This document shows positions 35,691 to 47,399 of a stretch of 64,000 nucleotides of DNA, piece after piece (positions within the stretch are counted from its first letter, which is position 1; each line of letters opens with the position of its first letter). The translations under genes and the position numbers were made by a program. Source of the DNA: Thuidium tamariscinum (lineage: Eukaryota > Streptophyta > Bryopsida > Hypnales > Thuidiaceae); contig OX344756.2 in NCBI GenBank assembly GCA_947034885.2, positions 15,496,098 to 15,560,097 on the forward strand, read 5' to 3'. The notes beneath the pieces are model-generated. The model worked only from the letters and a program-made list of their open reading frames with translations, had not been told where the DNA came from and did not search any database.

Positions 35691-37784
35691 TCAGCTTAAC
35701 TCCTCACGCTCATGGGGACCAGAAGTGTCCTCTAATGAGCTGCCAGAGCTCGACCCAGATGCAAATGATACCAGGTCTTTATCTTGGCCTCCCAGGCGTT
35801 TCACTTGCCCATCCCATTCCGCATCCCTTTGCAATATGGACACAATGCGAGCCATGCTCGGCCGCATCTCCGCCTCGTCCTGTACGCACATGAGACACAG
35901 TTTGATCACCCGTTGCACGTCTGTGACTTCAACATCTGTTAAGTGGAGTCTGGAGTCGACGAGTTCCGAAAGCTTGTCTTCCTCGTGCAATTGCCACGCC
36001 CATTTGTAGAGATGCATTGGGCCCTCAGACAAGGTCTCCAGAACTGCGTGTCGCCCACTGATAATCTGCAAACCCAAGACTCCAAAGCTGAAGACATCCG
36101 CTTTGTCGCTCAATTCCCCACGCTGAAGGTACTCCGGTGCCATGTAACCCCTGCAAACATGGGCATGATGATGTATGTGCAGAGCATGTCAAACAAAATT
36201 GCATCCTCAATCCTGAATCCTATATGCCAAAATACAGGTGCCAACTGCCAGAAATTTCTATTTCTTCCCAACTCTTGCCCTGCAAGAATCGAAGACTCTA
36301 ACCCTCAAAGTCCTTGCTTAGGAATTTAAGACCCCAATTCTCAAAACTTCCATCTTTGGGGAGAGTTTTTAAGATTCACCTCACCCTGGCTTTTTGGAGC
36401 CCAACACTTGGTTTCAAAAACTCCTAATGCATGAATGAAGTAATTTAGTATTGGGTGAACTCAAGACTAGCGCTTGTTTGATCGTGCAACAAAGATCTGT
36501 CTAGCAAACTACACATAAGGAAAGGGAAGAAGAGTGGTTCACTTACAATGTTCCTGCCACTGGAGCATCTAATATATGACTCTGCTCATCTGGAAATGAT
36601 ACAGCCAAGGCGAAATCACCAATTTTAGGGTCAAAGTTTTTGTCGAGAAGAACATTTGATGCCTTGATGTCCCGATGGATGATTCTTGGATGCACTAGTG
36701 TGTGCAAGTAATGTAAACCTTGAGCTACGCCCAAGAAGATCTTGAACCGCATAGGCCAAGACTTCATCTCCCTACTTGATCCTTTGTAGCAACAGGGCAA
36801 AATATGGACTTGGAATTAGTTCTCAATTACACATGGTGGGAAGTTGGAACGAAACCATCTTGCAAAGGACAACAAATGAGGAGAATTACATACCAACTAG
36901 AAAGCCGTAAAGATTAGAATTCTCCATATATGCGTAAACCAAAAGAAATTGTTGCTCATGAAGGCAACATCCAATTAGAGTCACTAAGTTTTTGTGCTTC
37001 AATCCCGTGGAAAGGACAACTTCATTAAAAAAGTAATCTATGGACAAGTGATCAAGGGAGCACTTCTTCACGACCACTCTACTTCCATTTGGCAACACAC
37101 CCTGCAACATTCCAATGTCCACTTAGTAAAATTGTGAAATAAGTGCTCACTTAGCACATGGTACAATTAATGTATTTACAATTTGATTGTAACTTGTTAC
37201 CAGGGTTGGGCCCCAATTTGAACACTCCAATGATTAAATACTTAAATTTGATAGGTACCATGTAATGTAGGATGCTTCATAGGCCTTGGTCACAGAGGAA
37301 CCAATATGTAAGAAATGCATTCAAGTCATAATTAATTTATATAGGGAATATCAATTGTTCATGTGCAATAACTACATCTCAAACACCATGCAAATTCATA
37401 TGAGAATTGTATTGTGTAATTAGTATAGAATGCTAGTGTTCAGTACCTTAAATATCATTCCAAAGTCTATACTTCCCATATATTCTCCAAAGTCTTGTGT
37501 GGCAAGCCTAAGCTCTTTGTATGGGAATAAAGTAGGCTTCACATAAAACTCCTCACATTCTGCAAATAGTGGTAAAATTGATTCATGAGAAATTCAATAA
37601 AGCAAAGAAATAGAGTAGGTATCTAAAATATGCATTGCATGGAATTGAATGATGGGCCAAGGTACTCACTTTGTTGAAATCTAAGACGCATAAATCGATT
37701 GTCTCTTAAATTTTTGAAACTCAAAGCATTTGCTGACATCACGCGAGCTAAGTTGGACACTGCACGGCTCCAAAGACCAACCTT
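35691..37784 (-). CDS. Receptor-like (cytoplasmic) protein kinase, 5' end unresolved, atypical active site
   Basis: Five exons join in phase, read right to left: 37784-37670, 37559-37447, 37101-36894, 36781-36547 and 36150-35691 (TGA). The kinase domain starts at FPYKELRLATQDF, typical of plant RLKs, and continues PNGSRVVVKK (ATP lysine present), FFNEVV (helix C Glu), IIHRDIKASNVLLD (catalytic loop intact), GTLGYMAPEY, DVFSFGVLGLQIISGRH and MRPSMARIVSIL. Two positions are unusual. The glycine loop reads MGSIDFG instead of GxGxxG, and DFG reads DFA (GDFALAVSF). No signal peptide, ectodomain or membrane helix is seen upstream of 37784, so the gene is either RLCK-like or truncated. The sequence before the kinase (SNLARVMSANALSF) has no known domain. 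It could be a pseudokinase or a decaying RLK; no stop or frameshift is present within the five exons. Confidence 0.8.
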
Positions 37785-38257
37785 CTAGTACACATATCCA
37801 AAATACATGCATGTTGGTAGTAATTAGTGTATGATATTACTATATCATAGTGTTTGAACTCTCTCATTCATATGTACAATGCTAGAGCAACAAGAATGGC
37901 TTGAGTTTTAAACAATTGAATATCCCAAAAGTATTTATAAGCTCTCAAAATTTCTATGCTAGTACAAACAAGAATCTTGGCATCATCATGTTTGATTTGT
38001 CATTCTCTTATTCAAAATGCTGAAATTTGTGAGTTTGATCACGAGCATTGATAGTACCAGATTGACCATGTGCACTATTGAAGCATTCTAAACGTAAAAT
38101 TTCATCTTTCTTCAAGCTTTGAATTGAAAAAGACTTGATGTTCTCTTGATTACAAAAGTTGTATTTGTTAGTACGCCCTACACAAATAGATCGTGTTCAA
38201 TGTCAAGAAACACACTTCAATTCCGAGTCATTCACACTTCTGTCATACGTCAATGCG

Positions 38258-40484
38258 TCAACCTAAAAGAGCTGAGTTTTCAATACCCCAGTGATAACTT
38301 TGGATGTTACAGTTATTGTGCAATAAGGTGAAGACAGAGCTATGAACCTTCTTACGCTCCAATTTTGACAAGATGATACTCTGGCGATCTTCAGAATAAT
38401 CATCACTTGGTGGACTGGAATTCTCAGCAAATTGCGAACTCCCAACAGCTTCCTGTACAATGACACAGAAAAAATGGAAAGAGCAAAGTACCAATATCAA
38501 AACAACTTACGAATGCAATCACATGTGTTACTCAGATTAATCATGTAAACCGAGGCCAAACAGACTTCGCATCACGTGAGCACGCACTGGAATACTCGAG
38601 AAACCAACTACATATGCGGAAATATTAACGATGGTCAACGTCCGCAAAAAAATGCGCAAGGTCTCAGAATTGGCACCCACGTTCATCAGTACCTTCAAAT
38701 TCACACACGTAGGAGTCGAATCATGGATTCAACCCAAGACTCCAGTCATAGTAGTAACAAGAACGTCCAAAAAAGATGAAACTAGACAAAAGGAAATTTA
38801 CCTTGGAATCATCTGAATTAAAGGAGACTCTGCTGGCACATTGAGACTGTAAATACGGAACCCCAGTGGCACGCAGAGATTGCTCATCAGACTGCTTCAA
38901 CGAAACAGTCTCAATATACTCACTACCCGCGACCCCTTGCGAATCTTCAGAGGAAAGTCTCAATAACTCCTGTAATTTGCATTGCTCAAGCCTGGAACAA
39001 ATCTCTGTGAAACCAGGTCGAGACTGAGGGCTGGTAGACCAACAGTCTTTCAAAAGGGCGACCAAAGCCTCAGGACACTCGCCAGGAAGTTCGGGTCGGA
39101 CTCCCTGGAGTAACTCCTCATGCAACTTACTCGGGGGAACATCTTCAAACGGCTTCTTCAACGACAAAAGCACTGCGCAAGTGATGCCAAAGCTATAAGC
39201 ATCCGCACGGAACCAATTCACCTTCCTTTTTAGGCCCTCTGCACCTCGCTGAGCCTGAGGAAAAACCTCCGGAGCTCTATATTTGGTAGTGCCAACACCG
39301 GGTATGGAAATGGTATTAGACTTGGAGACCTGCACTTTCGTCTTTGACATCCCAAAATCAACCAACTTCACACAAAAACTATCTTCAAGATGTGTAGCAC
39401 GAGTTTCAGTCAAAACCACATTCAGTGGTTTCAAGTCACGATGAACAATGTTCAGGCCATGAAGGTAGCACACCCCACGCGCGATTTGGGTCATGATGTC
39501 GAGAACGAGAAGAATCGGGAATGACCGTCCTGCCTTCGCTCGACTCTCAATCAAACTAGCCAAGCTCATCTCCATGAGCTCCATGGCTATGAAGCACTCA
39601 CCCATTTCGGGATTGTTGCCACAACAAAAGAACTTCACAATATTCGGGTGGTTCAGCTGGGCCAAGATGTCCGCTTCTCTGCTGAAAATATCATTTGTCA
39701 CTCGACAGTGAAACTCCTTTCTCGCACAAGGAATGCCAAGCCAATCGTAACGACACACACACCCACCAGAACCACTTCCAAGGACGCGTTGCAATTTCCA
39801 AGTCCCTTGCGGTTCACTTTCATTCATCCACAGCAAGGCATTCGGCAAGCTGAAGTCTTCATTCATGCGAGCTGCAAATATGCACTCCAACTTCCTCAAC
39901 AAGTATCTTGCAAGATACGAATTCCGATCATCCGAAGTGCCTGCTACGTGCTGAAGCCTTCTCCTTAGAGTTTCTCGATCTTCTGAGACTTCATTCTCAG
40001 ATGCAGGCAACAACAAGGATGACTGGCGAAGGTCTTCTGCTTGAATTAGGGTCCATTCCCAATCTCGTAGAATACCTTTGGTGAGCTCGTAGATAACATT
40101 GTAGCATAAGCCGACCTCCAGCAATAACTCTCCAAAGGCCTCTTCATTGTGAATCTGAAACACGGCTGCTCGACACCAATCTGCGGCGCAGCACTGAAGG
40201 ACAAGCCACTTCGCTTTCTCCAGTACTCTGTACAAGTTCTTCAAAGCAGGCCCAAAGAGAACCTTTAATGGTCCAGTGGAGAGGACCAGTTTCTGAGTAG
40301 TCTCCACGGTTTGGACGAGCTTGGAGGACAGATCCCGACACTGCCTTTCATTGAGCTGTAAGCGTTGGCTGACAAGCTGTGCAAGGGAGTGCACACTGTT
40401 CACCGAGAGACTCAAGAAGTCAGCTTCGATGGACGACGAACTTGCACCTTGCCCTTGGAAGAACGCGTTGCTCATGGTCGTCAT
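38258..40484 (-). CDS. TKL-like Ser/Thr protein kinase with N-terminal helical domain
   Basis: A large exon 40484-38802 (561 codons) joins in phase to 38452-38258 (TAG), giving about 625 residues. Residues 1-200 are predicted helical and Cys/Leu-rich (LYRVLEKAKWLVLQCCAADW), resembling the four-helix N-terminal regions of plant kinases of the MLKL/MCA type; that likeness is by pattern only. The kinase domain spans about 228-505 and has every key residue: loop GSGSGG 236-241, K256, HRD 348-350 with K352 and N355, DFG 376-378, and APE 404-406. CWSTSPQSRPGF near the end is the usual subdomain XI. The tail is acidic and Ser-rich. The kinase should be active and cytosolic. Start choice: first ATG of the long frame; it overlaps the stop of a 135-codon upstream ORF. 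A further 3' exon cannot be excluded. Confidence 0.88.
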
Positions 40485-42100
40485 TGATCACCAGATGGTG
40501 AGCACCTCAAGGAAGCAGTCACAAAGACAAATTCAGAAGTCGCACCCTTAAAATCCCTCGGCTTTGTCTCGATCATTTTGAACCTGCATTCGGGGTCTGC
40601 ATGCAGTGCACTAGCTTTCGACTCCCGACATGGCATCTTCACTGCAAACCACACCGCATAATTAGGGAACATGTCAGAGTCTTGTGCAAATACTCGGAGG
40701 ACTAGGGGCAAAGCAGACGTCGATGGAAAATGTAACATAGACGATAAAACAATCTCGCGTATTAACTCTTCGTACCAACAGCAACAGGTCCATCTGACGC
40801 TAGAACGCATGACTCGGGTCCATGAGCAATCCTCTCTGAATGGAAATGGACTTAGCTGCTGTCGCTTGTACTGGTCGTCAAATCCCAACTCAAACCGATA
40901 ATTTGTTAAAATGGCGGTATTTCACAAACTTGGCACTTTGACGTTTAGACCGTGTGGTCAGAAATCTATGTTAATCCTAGACTAGAATATACCAGTCCTA
41001 GAAATGAATGGAAAAATGGCGTGTAGAATACCACCATCATAATGAAATTCTTATCTTGGAAGTTGTGAAAGAAATTCATAAATGACGACAAGAACTTGAG
41101 CTGAATAAATTTAGGTCTTCAAATCGCAATTGAACCCTTCACCGCTCTATACAATCATGCTCCGATCGGTCAGTGTTGCTCATAGCCCACACGTGAGGCA
41201 GTGACGGACCGTTTTGTCCTAATATCGCTTGTAGCGCGTGTGACACTAATTTACCAAACTCACACTTCTTTCGCTTGTAGTGCAGGTTGAAATATTACTG
41301 TTCAGTCCCAATTTCCATGAAATCAAATACAAATGGTGACACTAAATTTCAAGGTGATGCTAATTCCCCCTCAATTTTAGGACGAATCAGTCTAGTGGAA
41401 GTGCAATATTTACCTCTTCGATACGATAGTCTCAGTTAGACGACCTAATGCCATAAAATTCTTTCCTCTCGTCCTGATACGCACAGCTAGGGTTATGCTT
41501 CAAGTCACTCAAAATACGGACTTCGGGGTGCTCAGGTGTTCAACGAATCGCTTAATCGAAGCTACGGGACTCCAAACCGACTTTCGCAACAGAAAGACAA
41601 CACAACTTGCAGGAAATGAAGAGACGGAGAGGGACGCAAGCACACCGTGAAATCAGGATGAAGTATTCCGTGCAAAGACCCGAAAGCAGCATGTCTGTCG
41701 GGATCCAGAGCGAAGCCCGAGATAGTGAATTTGGATCCCCCGGTGTGCGCCAAGCCGTAACTAATTGGAAGAGCGCAAATCTTCATGTGCTGCAACAAGA
41801 ATCTCCACTCGATCTCGATCTCGATCGCCCAAACCTAAACGACACTCACAGGGCCAGGGAAACAAACCGGCTGATCAAATTCAAGCATCTTGCTCACAGG
41901 AAACGCGCACTGTCGGAATTCATTGCTGCGGGTGGCCAGCACAAACCTTAGCTACACAGATTTGCAGAGCTGCGAGGAAGAAACACTGGTGCAAGCGAGC
42001 AACCACGAAGGCGCGAGATGTGGACGAAAACCAAACCCAAGAAAGAGCATTCTGTCGGTAGGCCTGTTTTCCGGTGAAGTTTGACAAGCACCGCTATTTT
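40485..42100 (-). promoter_or_regulatory. GC-richer 5' region of the kinase gene
   Basis: This stretch is distinctly less AT-rich than the DNA on either side and ends abruptly near 42.1 kb. It should hold the 5' UTR and promoter of the kinase. It contains a minus-strand 135-codon ORF (40888-40481) and a plus-strand 114-codon ORF (41607-41951), neither with a recognised domain, and a short (GATCTC)n run near 41806-41828. A separate unrecognised gene on the plus strand is possible. Confidence 0.4.
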
Positions 42101-43242
42101 TAGTGTAAAACGTTGCTTTCAATTATTTGAAAGATATATTTTGATATAGAAATGTAGTCTATGAAGGTTTGACTTAGGTATAATATGAAATGTTTTGTAA
42201 GGTTTAGAATTTTAAAATAATGGTCTCTTAATTTATCATAAAGTTGAAAGGAAATTGCACAAATCGTTAAATTTACATGAGCAATTAGTGAATGGTATTG
42301 ATTACTTTCAAAGGTGCTTCCAATATGGCACTTTAGGCTATTTTTAAGTCTTCATTTACAGAAATATTAAAATGTACAATTGTTTTTTTTAAATGCATTA
42401 ATCCATTTGAATAGTTGGAAGTGAAAAGTAACCCTTATTCTAATTCCATATTATTTGTGTACACAAAAGTATTGTAATAAAAACATTATAGACATTAAAT
42501 TTAGTGAATGACTTTTAAGAGCTATAGAAATAAAATATACAACTATTTATTCAAGGTTTTGGTAATTTTTGGTCAACAAACTATCAACCTCAATAATAGG
42601 AGCACATGCATTTCTCTAAAATGAAAATAATGAAGGACTCTACTTTGTTCAACCTAACGACCTTAGTCATAAAGACAAGTCACTTACTTCAACCCAATTT
42701 TGGTGATAGGAATAACAATTAGTTGAAAGTTGGCATAAAATTACCTATGCTTAAGATTGAGATTGTAGATTTTTAAAGAAGGTTAGAACAATCTAAAACC
42801 ATTCTTTTATCCTTGGAAAGTGGTAAGGCTCTTTTCCCAAGGAATTAGCCAAAAATTATCATACTTCTGAAAATCTTAAATGCATTGGTGCATGCTTTGT
42901 TTTTATAGTTTTTGTATTTGAGGTCAATATCTATTGAACACTTTTTGAACTTCGCAACCTTATTGGGTTAAATGAATTTTTTAAAGGAGAAGCACACCAT
43001 TCATTATAATTGTACAAATTAGACCAATCTTTATGTCATGAGTCATATTTATAAATAAAAAAATTGGTTTGAGTTGTTCATTGGAGTCTCACTTTGCTCA
43101 TTCATATTTCTCTTTTGATACTTTGAAAATCTACTTTTTCTTTTGAAACCATCCCAAATTATATTTTCCTATTTGCAAAAAAATTAATCTTGGCTTGTGA
43201 AACAAGGACATAAGTTTTCTTTCTTATATGTCATTGAGAGTA
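42101..43242. other. AT-rich intergenic DNA
   Basis: I see no gene, RNA or clear mobile element in this stretch. Confidence 0.45.
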
Positions 43243-43450
43243 CACTAGAAGAAAACTGCATTGAATTCCATAAAAACGTGTCAGTTTGTTTTTGTTGAGT
43301 TCCTTGTTCAAAACGTAGTGGAAACGCAAAAAAACACAATTTTTTGCATTTTTCCTGTGTTTTTTGCGTTTTCATTGCGTTTTGAATAGGGAACTCAACA
43401 AAAACTACCTGACGCATTTTTATGGAATTCAACGCAGTTTTCTTCTAGTG
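43243..43450. mobile_element. 208-bp palindromic CACTA MITE with GTA target duplication
   Basis: The element begins CACTAGAAGAAAACTGC and ends GCAGTTTTCTTCTAGTG. GTA occurs on both flanks (43240-43242 and 43451-43453), the 3-bp duplication expected of CACTA elements. The arms pair along most of the length, for example ATTGAATTCCATAAAAA with TTTTTATGGAATTCAA and TGTTGAGTTCC with GGAACTCAACA. No ORF. Confidence 0.9.
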
Positions 43451-44108
43451 GTAGGTGCTTCTACCTTAAGTCATTTTTAATTAACTACACCCCAATGCAT
43501 TCAAGTAAATGATTGTCAAGCAATGTTCTTGTGATTATAAATTGCTTGATTTATGAGTGAATCCTCTTGAAAGTAAAAAAAAAATCTACATTAGAAGCTT
43601 TTTGAGGTCCGGGAGACACCTTGCAAAGGACTCGTAGGTAGAGTTTGTACTTTGACTTTTCATTGGGCATGTTGTGCACATAAGCCAGGTAGCATGTTGC
43701 TCTCAAAAGATGAATCATTGATTGCTAGAATGACACAGTGACAAATTTGGGAGGTGTGTGTCTAAATCATGATGAACTTTGTAGCCATCCAAATCTTTTT
43801 TAATTGTTATTATAACATGGCTCCCCCCTTAAGTGCCATGGCTACTTAAAATATGCAATAAGAAGATTAAAAACATGAAGTTGGCAACAACTTGTAGTAC
43901 ATTTGCTCAAGTGTCATGGTACATAGAATTAAATATTTTTAGACTTTCTAACTTCCAAATACTACAATGTACTATGAACACGTTGTCTAAGTACACCACA
44001 TCTTGATGAATGTTGATTGGTTGCACCCCTTTTTGTTTTTGCTAGCAACATGCATGGCACCATTGGTGGCTACTAGTAAAATCAGCATGTGAACATGATA
44101 ATTCTCAT

Positions 44109-44413
44109 TAGATGAAATTTGAGGGCATTACAGGACCGTTTCGGTCTGTTCCCGAAACGGCTCCCAATGCCGCAGAACCCTGTCAGGCCGACTTTTATCG
44201 GGAAAAAAATAAAAAAATAAAAAAATAAAAAAATAAAAAAAAAAAATATATATATATATATATATATCTTTGGGTCCTGAAATATGAAAATAAGTCCAAA
44301 AAAAATATTACGTGGCAGTGTCCCGACCACGTAGGATTCGGGTTCACAGGGCAGAAACTGCGTTCCCGCAGTCCGGGAACCCGCAGTCTCCTAATGCCCT
44401 CAAATTTCTTCTA
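44109..44413. mobile_element. MITE family A, copy 2
   Basis: TA-flanked, with terminal repeats GATGAAATTTGAGGGCATTA and TAATGCCCTCAAATTTCTTC. The interior matches copy 1 (CACGTAGGATT, ACAGGGCAGAAACTGC, CCTGAAATATGAAAATAAGT). It carries an extra A-rich and (AT)n expansion at about 44204-44268. Confidence 0.9.
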
Positions 44414-44591
44414 ATGTGATTGCACGACTATTGTCAAGGTCTCTACTTAACCCCAAAAAACTTCTAATGGATTCTCTTTTTATGTATTTATTTGGCACAA
44501 ATGTATAAACTATAAATAACATGTATGAAACAAATCCTAAATTCTCATGAATAGAAGTTGTACATTTTAGATAGGAATCTTTAGGAGTTAT

Positions 44592-45514
44592 TTAACCCCT
44601 AAAGGACCACGGCCGTTTTTCAACCCAAAACCACTCAAAACTGCCATTTCTGCTCCATTCATCCATGAAAAACCAAAAAAACTGAAATTTTAGAATCTAA
44701 CCATAGGATCTTGTACTTTACTTAACTAAGATCATGTGGTGAAAATTTCATGCAGTTTGACCGTATAGATAGGAAGATATGAGCATTCAAAGTTGGAAAA
44801 CAAAGTTTTCTTGAACTCTAGTTTGCAACTTCAAATGACTTTGTCCTCCATTTATGTAATTTTTTTGCACTACAGACCTTGAATTTAAATTTTTTTTCTA
44901 TTGAGAAATTGAGCTAAGAGCTTAGGAAAAAAAATTCACAAAATAAAGACTTTATTTCATTTTTAAAGAAACTGTCAAGTAGATGTAGGTCCAAGATTGA
45001 AAGAAAAACTAAATTGCAAATATCTCTTAGATGGAATTGAAACACAATAATCCCAATGGTGAGATTGTTCTAGCAAACAAAATCAACCTTGTCTAACAAC
45101 TTTTTTTGAAAAATTGTGAAAATTGCATTCACAAATGAATCCTATAAGTTATTTTTTCAAGAAGATGCTTAGATTGCCCGAAAAACAAGATTGTTCATAA
45201 CTTTCACATTACTAATCCAAATGGAATGAATCAAAGCTTCACTTGTAGACAAAAATAAAATCTATAAGAAAAAAAAATTAATTTTTTAATTTTTAAGTTT
45301 TTGTAGATTTTTTTTTCTGCCTGGTGACATGAAAATTATGTTTAAGATGGCATAACTTTTGCTCCCGGTCACCAATTGAAAAAATAATAATATTCCCACA
45401 AAGCTAATCAGTTTTTCTATCTTATGTGAAAATTTCAAGAAAATTCATTAAAAATTGAAGTCACAAGTACCTGCCCGAATTTTTAAAGTCCCCTGAGGGT
45501 CCTTTAGGGGTTAA
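44592..45514. mobile_element. MITE family C, copy 3 (0.92 kb)
   Basis: Terminal inverted repeats TTAACCCCTAAAGGACC and GGTCCTTTAGGGGTTAA, bounded by TA. Parts of the interior (ATAACTTTCA, ATGGAATGAATCAAAGCTTC) match family C copies 1 and 2, so the ends and some of the core are shared although much has diverged. No ORF. Confidence 0.8.
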
Positions 45515-45930
45515 AAAGGGGTCACTAGGTACTAAATTTTTTTTCTAGACAAATGAATATGTGGCCTTCTTTTCAAGAAGGTTTTAAGTTGTCTTGCTCC
45601 TTAATTTGGGGGGCTTTATTTGAAGGAGACAAATGTTCAGTATACAATATTGAATATAAAAATTTTATATGCAAATCAGTTTGTATCTATTGACTTTGTA
45701 TGATGGATGAAATGAAGTTTTAGAAGCATTTTGGCAATAGTATAGAGGGTTTTGATTACAATTTGGCATTTTTTAACATATTTACCCTCATTTTTTTCTA
45801 TAGGCTTGAAGTTGTTCATTTTTTTGTGAAGAAATTGCGCATTTAATTGCCTAAAAAACCCTTATAGTTAGATACCTTACCTTACTTTAATCATCCACCA
45901 GCTTTTCTACACAGCCTCATTTCACATGTG

Positions 45931-46673
45931 GGTCATTGCAAGAAACACTTATTGGTTTTGGCTCAAAATGGCCTATTTCCATGAGTCTTGTGACTTTTGG
46001 AATAAATTTTTTTTAAATAAAATAAAATATGGATAATTTGAAGAGCAATGAGAATATTATGTATCTAAAAATTCAGACCTAAGAAGATTTACCTCTAAAA
46101 GTTATGCACAAAAAAAGGGCAATGGAAAATACAATGAAAATAGACACTTTTTTATTTGATTTTTAAAAAATAGTAAATTTAAAAAAAAAATAAAAGTAAA
46201 ATATTCATTTTTCCTAACCTTAGGATACTTCTTCTCCAATAAATTTCATCTACAAGAAAAATATTTTGTGTTTTGTACAAGTGTACCTTGGTAGTGCACT
46301 TTGAGCACATGTGGAAGTTGGACAGTTTAATATTTTCAAAAAATATTTTTAGGGATACTGTAACTATACTAGAGGTCCTTGCATGACAATTTTCAACTCA
46401 AAATTTTCATTTTTGGGTCAAAAATAGGACTAAACCCCCCCCCCCCCAAATGGCCAAGGTAGACATCCAATCGAGGGCAGTTTAAAAATAGTAAAATAAT
46501 TGAAAAAAAAAATTGAAAAAAATTGAAAAAAAAACTAAACATGTAAAACTTTTTTGGGAACCTTCATTCCAAATTTCAAGTCAAAAAAAGAAAAGATGAA
46601 AAAGTTATGAGCAAAAAACTACCTGGTAAAGGTCAAGGGGACAAAAAATAGGACAAGTGTTTCTTGCAATCAC
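45931..46673. mobile_element. Foldback family D-like element, copy 3 (0.74 kb)
   Basis: Left end GGTCATTGCAAGAAACACTT, right end AAGTGTTTCTTGCAATCACC. Flanks CATGT and TATGT could be a 5-bp target duplication with one change. It contains a C13 run at 46435-46447 and A-rich tracts. The ends resemble 14485-14824, but the interior does not. Confidence 0.65.
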
Positions 46674-47197
46674 CTATGTATGCCTAAGGGATAGTTTATG
46701 CTATGGCTAGACCAAACGCCCTCTTGAATTATCAAAGAAAGGATTGGTGGAGCAACAAGTATGGTTCAAGTTTGATTTACATTTTGGCCAAGGCCCATTC
46801 CATTTTCAAAAGATGAGAATTCTACTTGGAATCCTACATGACCAAATTAGATAATGTTATGTCAATTTCTAAGACTTTATTTCTTAACCAATTCCTTGAT
46901 GAAAGCCTAATGGATATTTTGTATGGATTATGATAGACTTGAATCTCACAACTACAAATTTTGTCCATTTAATTAATTTTGAGGTCGACAATGTCAAATT
47001 TAATATGGAGTAATAAATAGATATGACCGACTATGGTCTTTCTTGAATTTTATAACAAAATAGTACAAAGTGCCAATCAACTATTTTTTGTCTTCATCTT
47101 TTGCTTTGTATAGTTACGTGATTCACATGTAACAAAGTGGGATACCTTGGAGTACTTCTAATCTTTCATTTGGATCTAGTATAAATTAATTGGCTGT
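46674..47197. other. AT-rich intergenic DNA
   Basis: No recognisable gene or repeat. Confidence 0.4.
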
Positions 47198-47379
47198 AAA
47201 TAAACCTACATTGCACGAAGAGTTGCCTCCAATTGAATTCCATCCTCTTTCTATGCTGATTGTAAGCAAATGTATAGTACAATCTAAGGGAGAATCTTCC
47301 ATACACTTGTTGATTTCATATTGCACTCTTTGGTCGTCAATGAGGGTTAGTATCTGTTTAAGATTTAATGTTAAGATTT
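47198..47379 (+). pseudogene. Decayed partial copy of the CHORD-like gene, cut by the CACTA element
   Basis: The stretch repeats the order of 32404-32455 and then 32850-32990. ATTGAATTCCATCCTC corresponds to the region before the intact gene's start. GATTGTAAGCAAATGTA, GGGAGAATCTTCC and CATATTGCACTCTTTGG correspond to its second exon (CNCKKMYNPGENHP region) and the following intron start. Exon 1 is missing and the reading frame is broken. The copy ends exactly where CACTACAAGG begins, so the transposon probably landed in it. Confidence 0.75.
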
Positions 47380-47399
47380 CACTACAAGGATTTGAGTGT

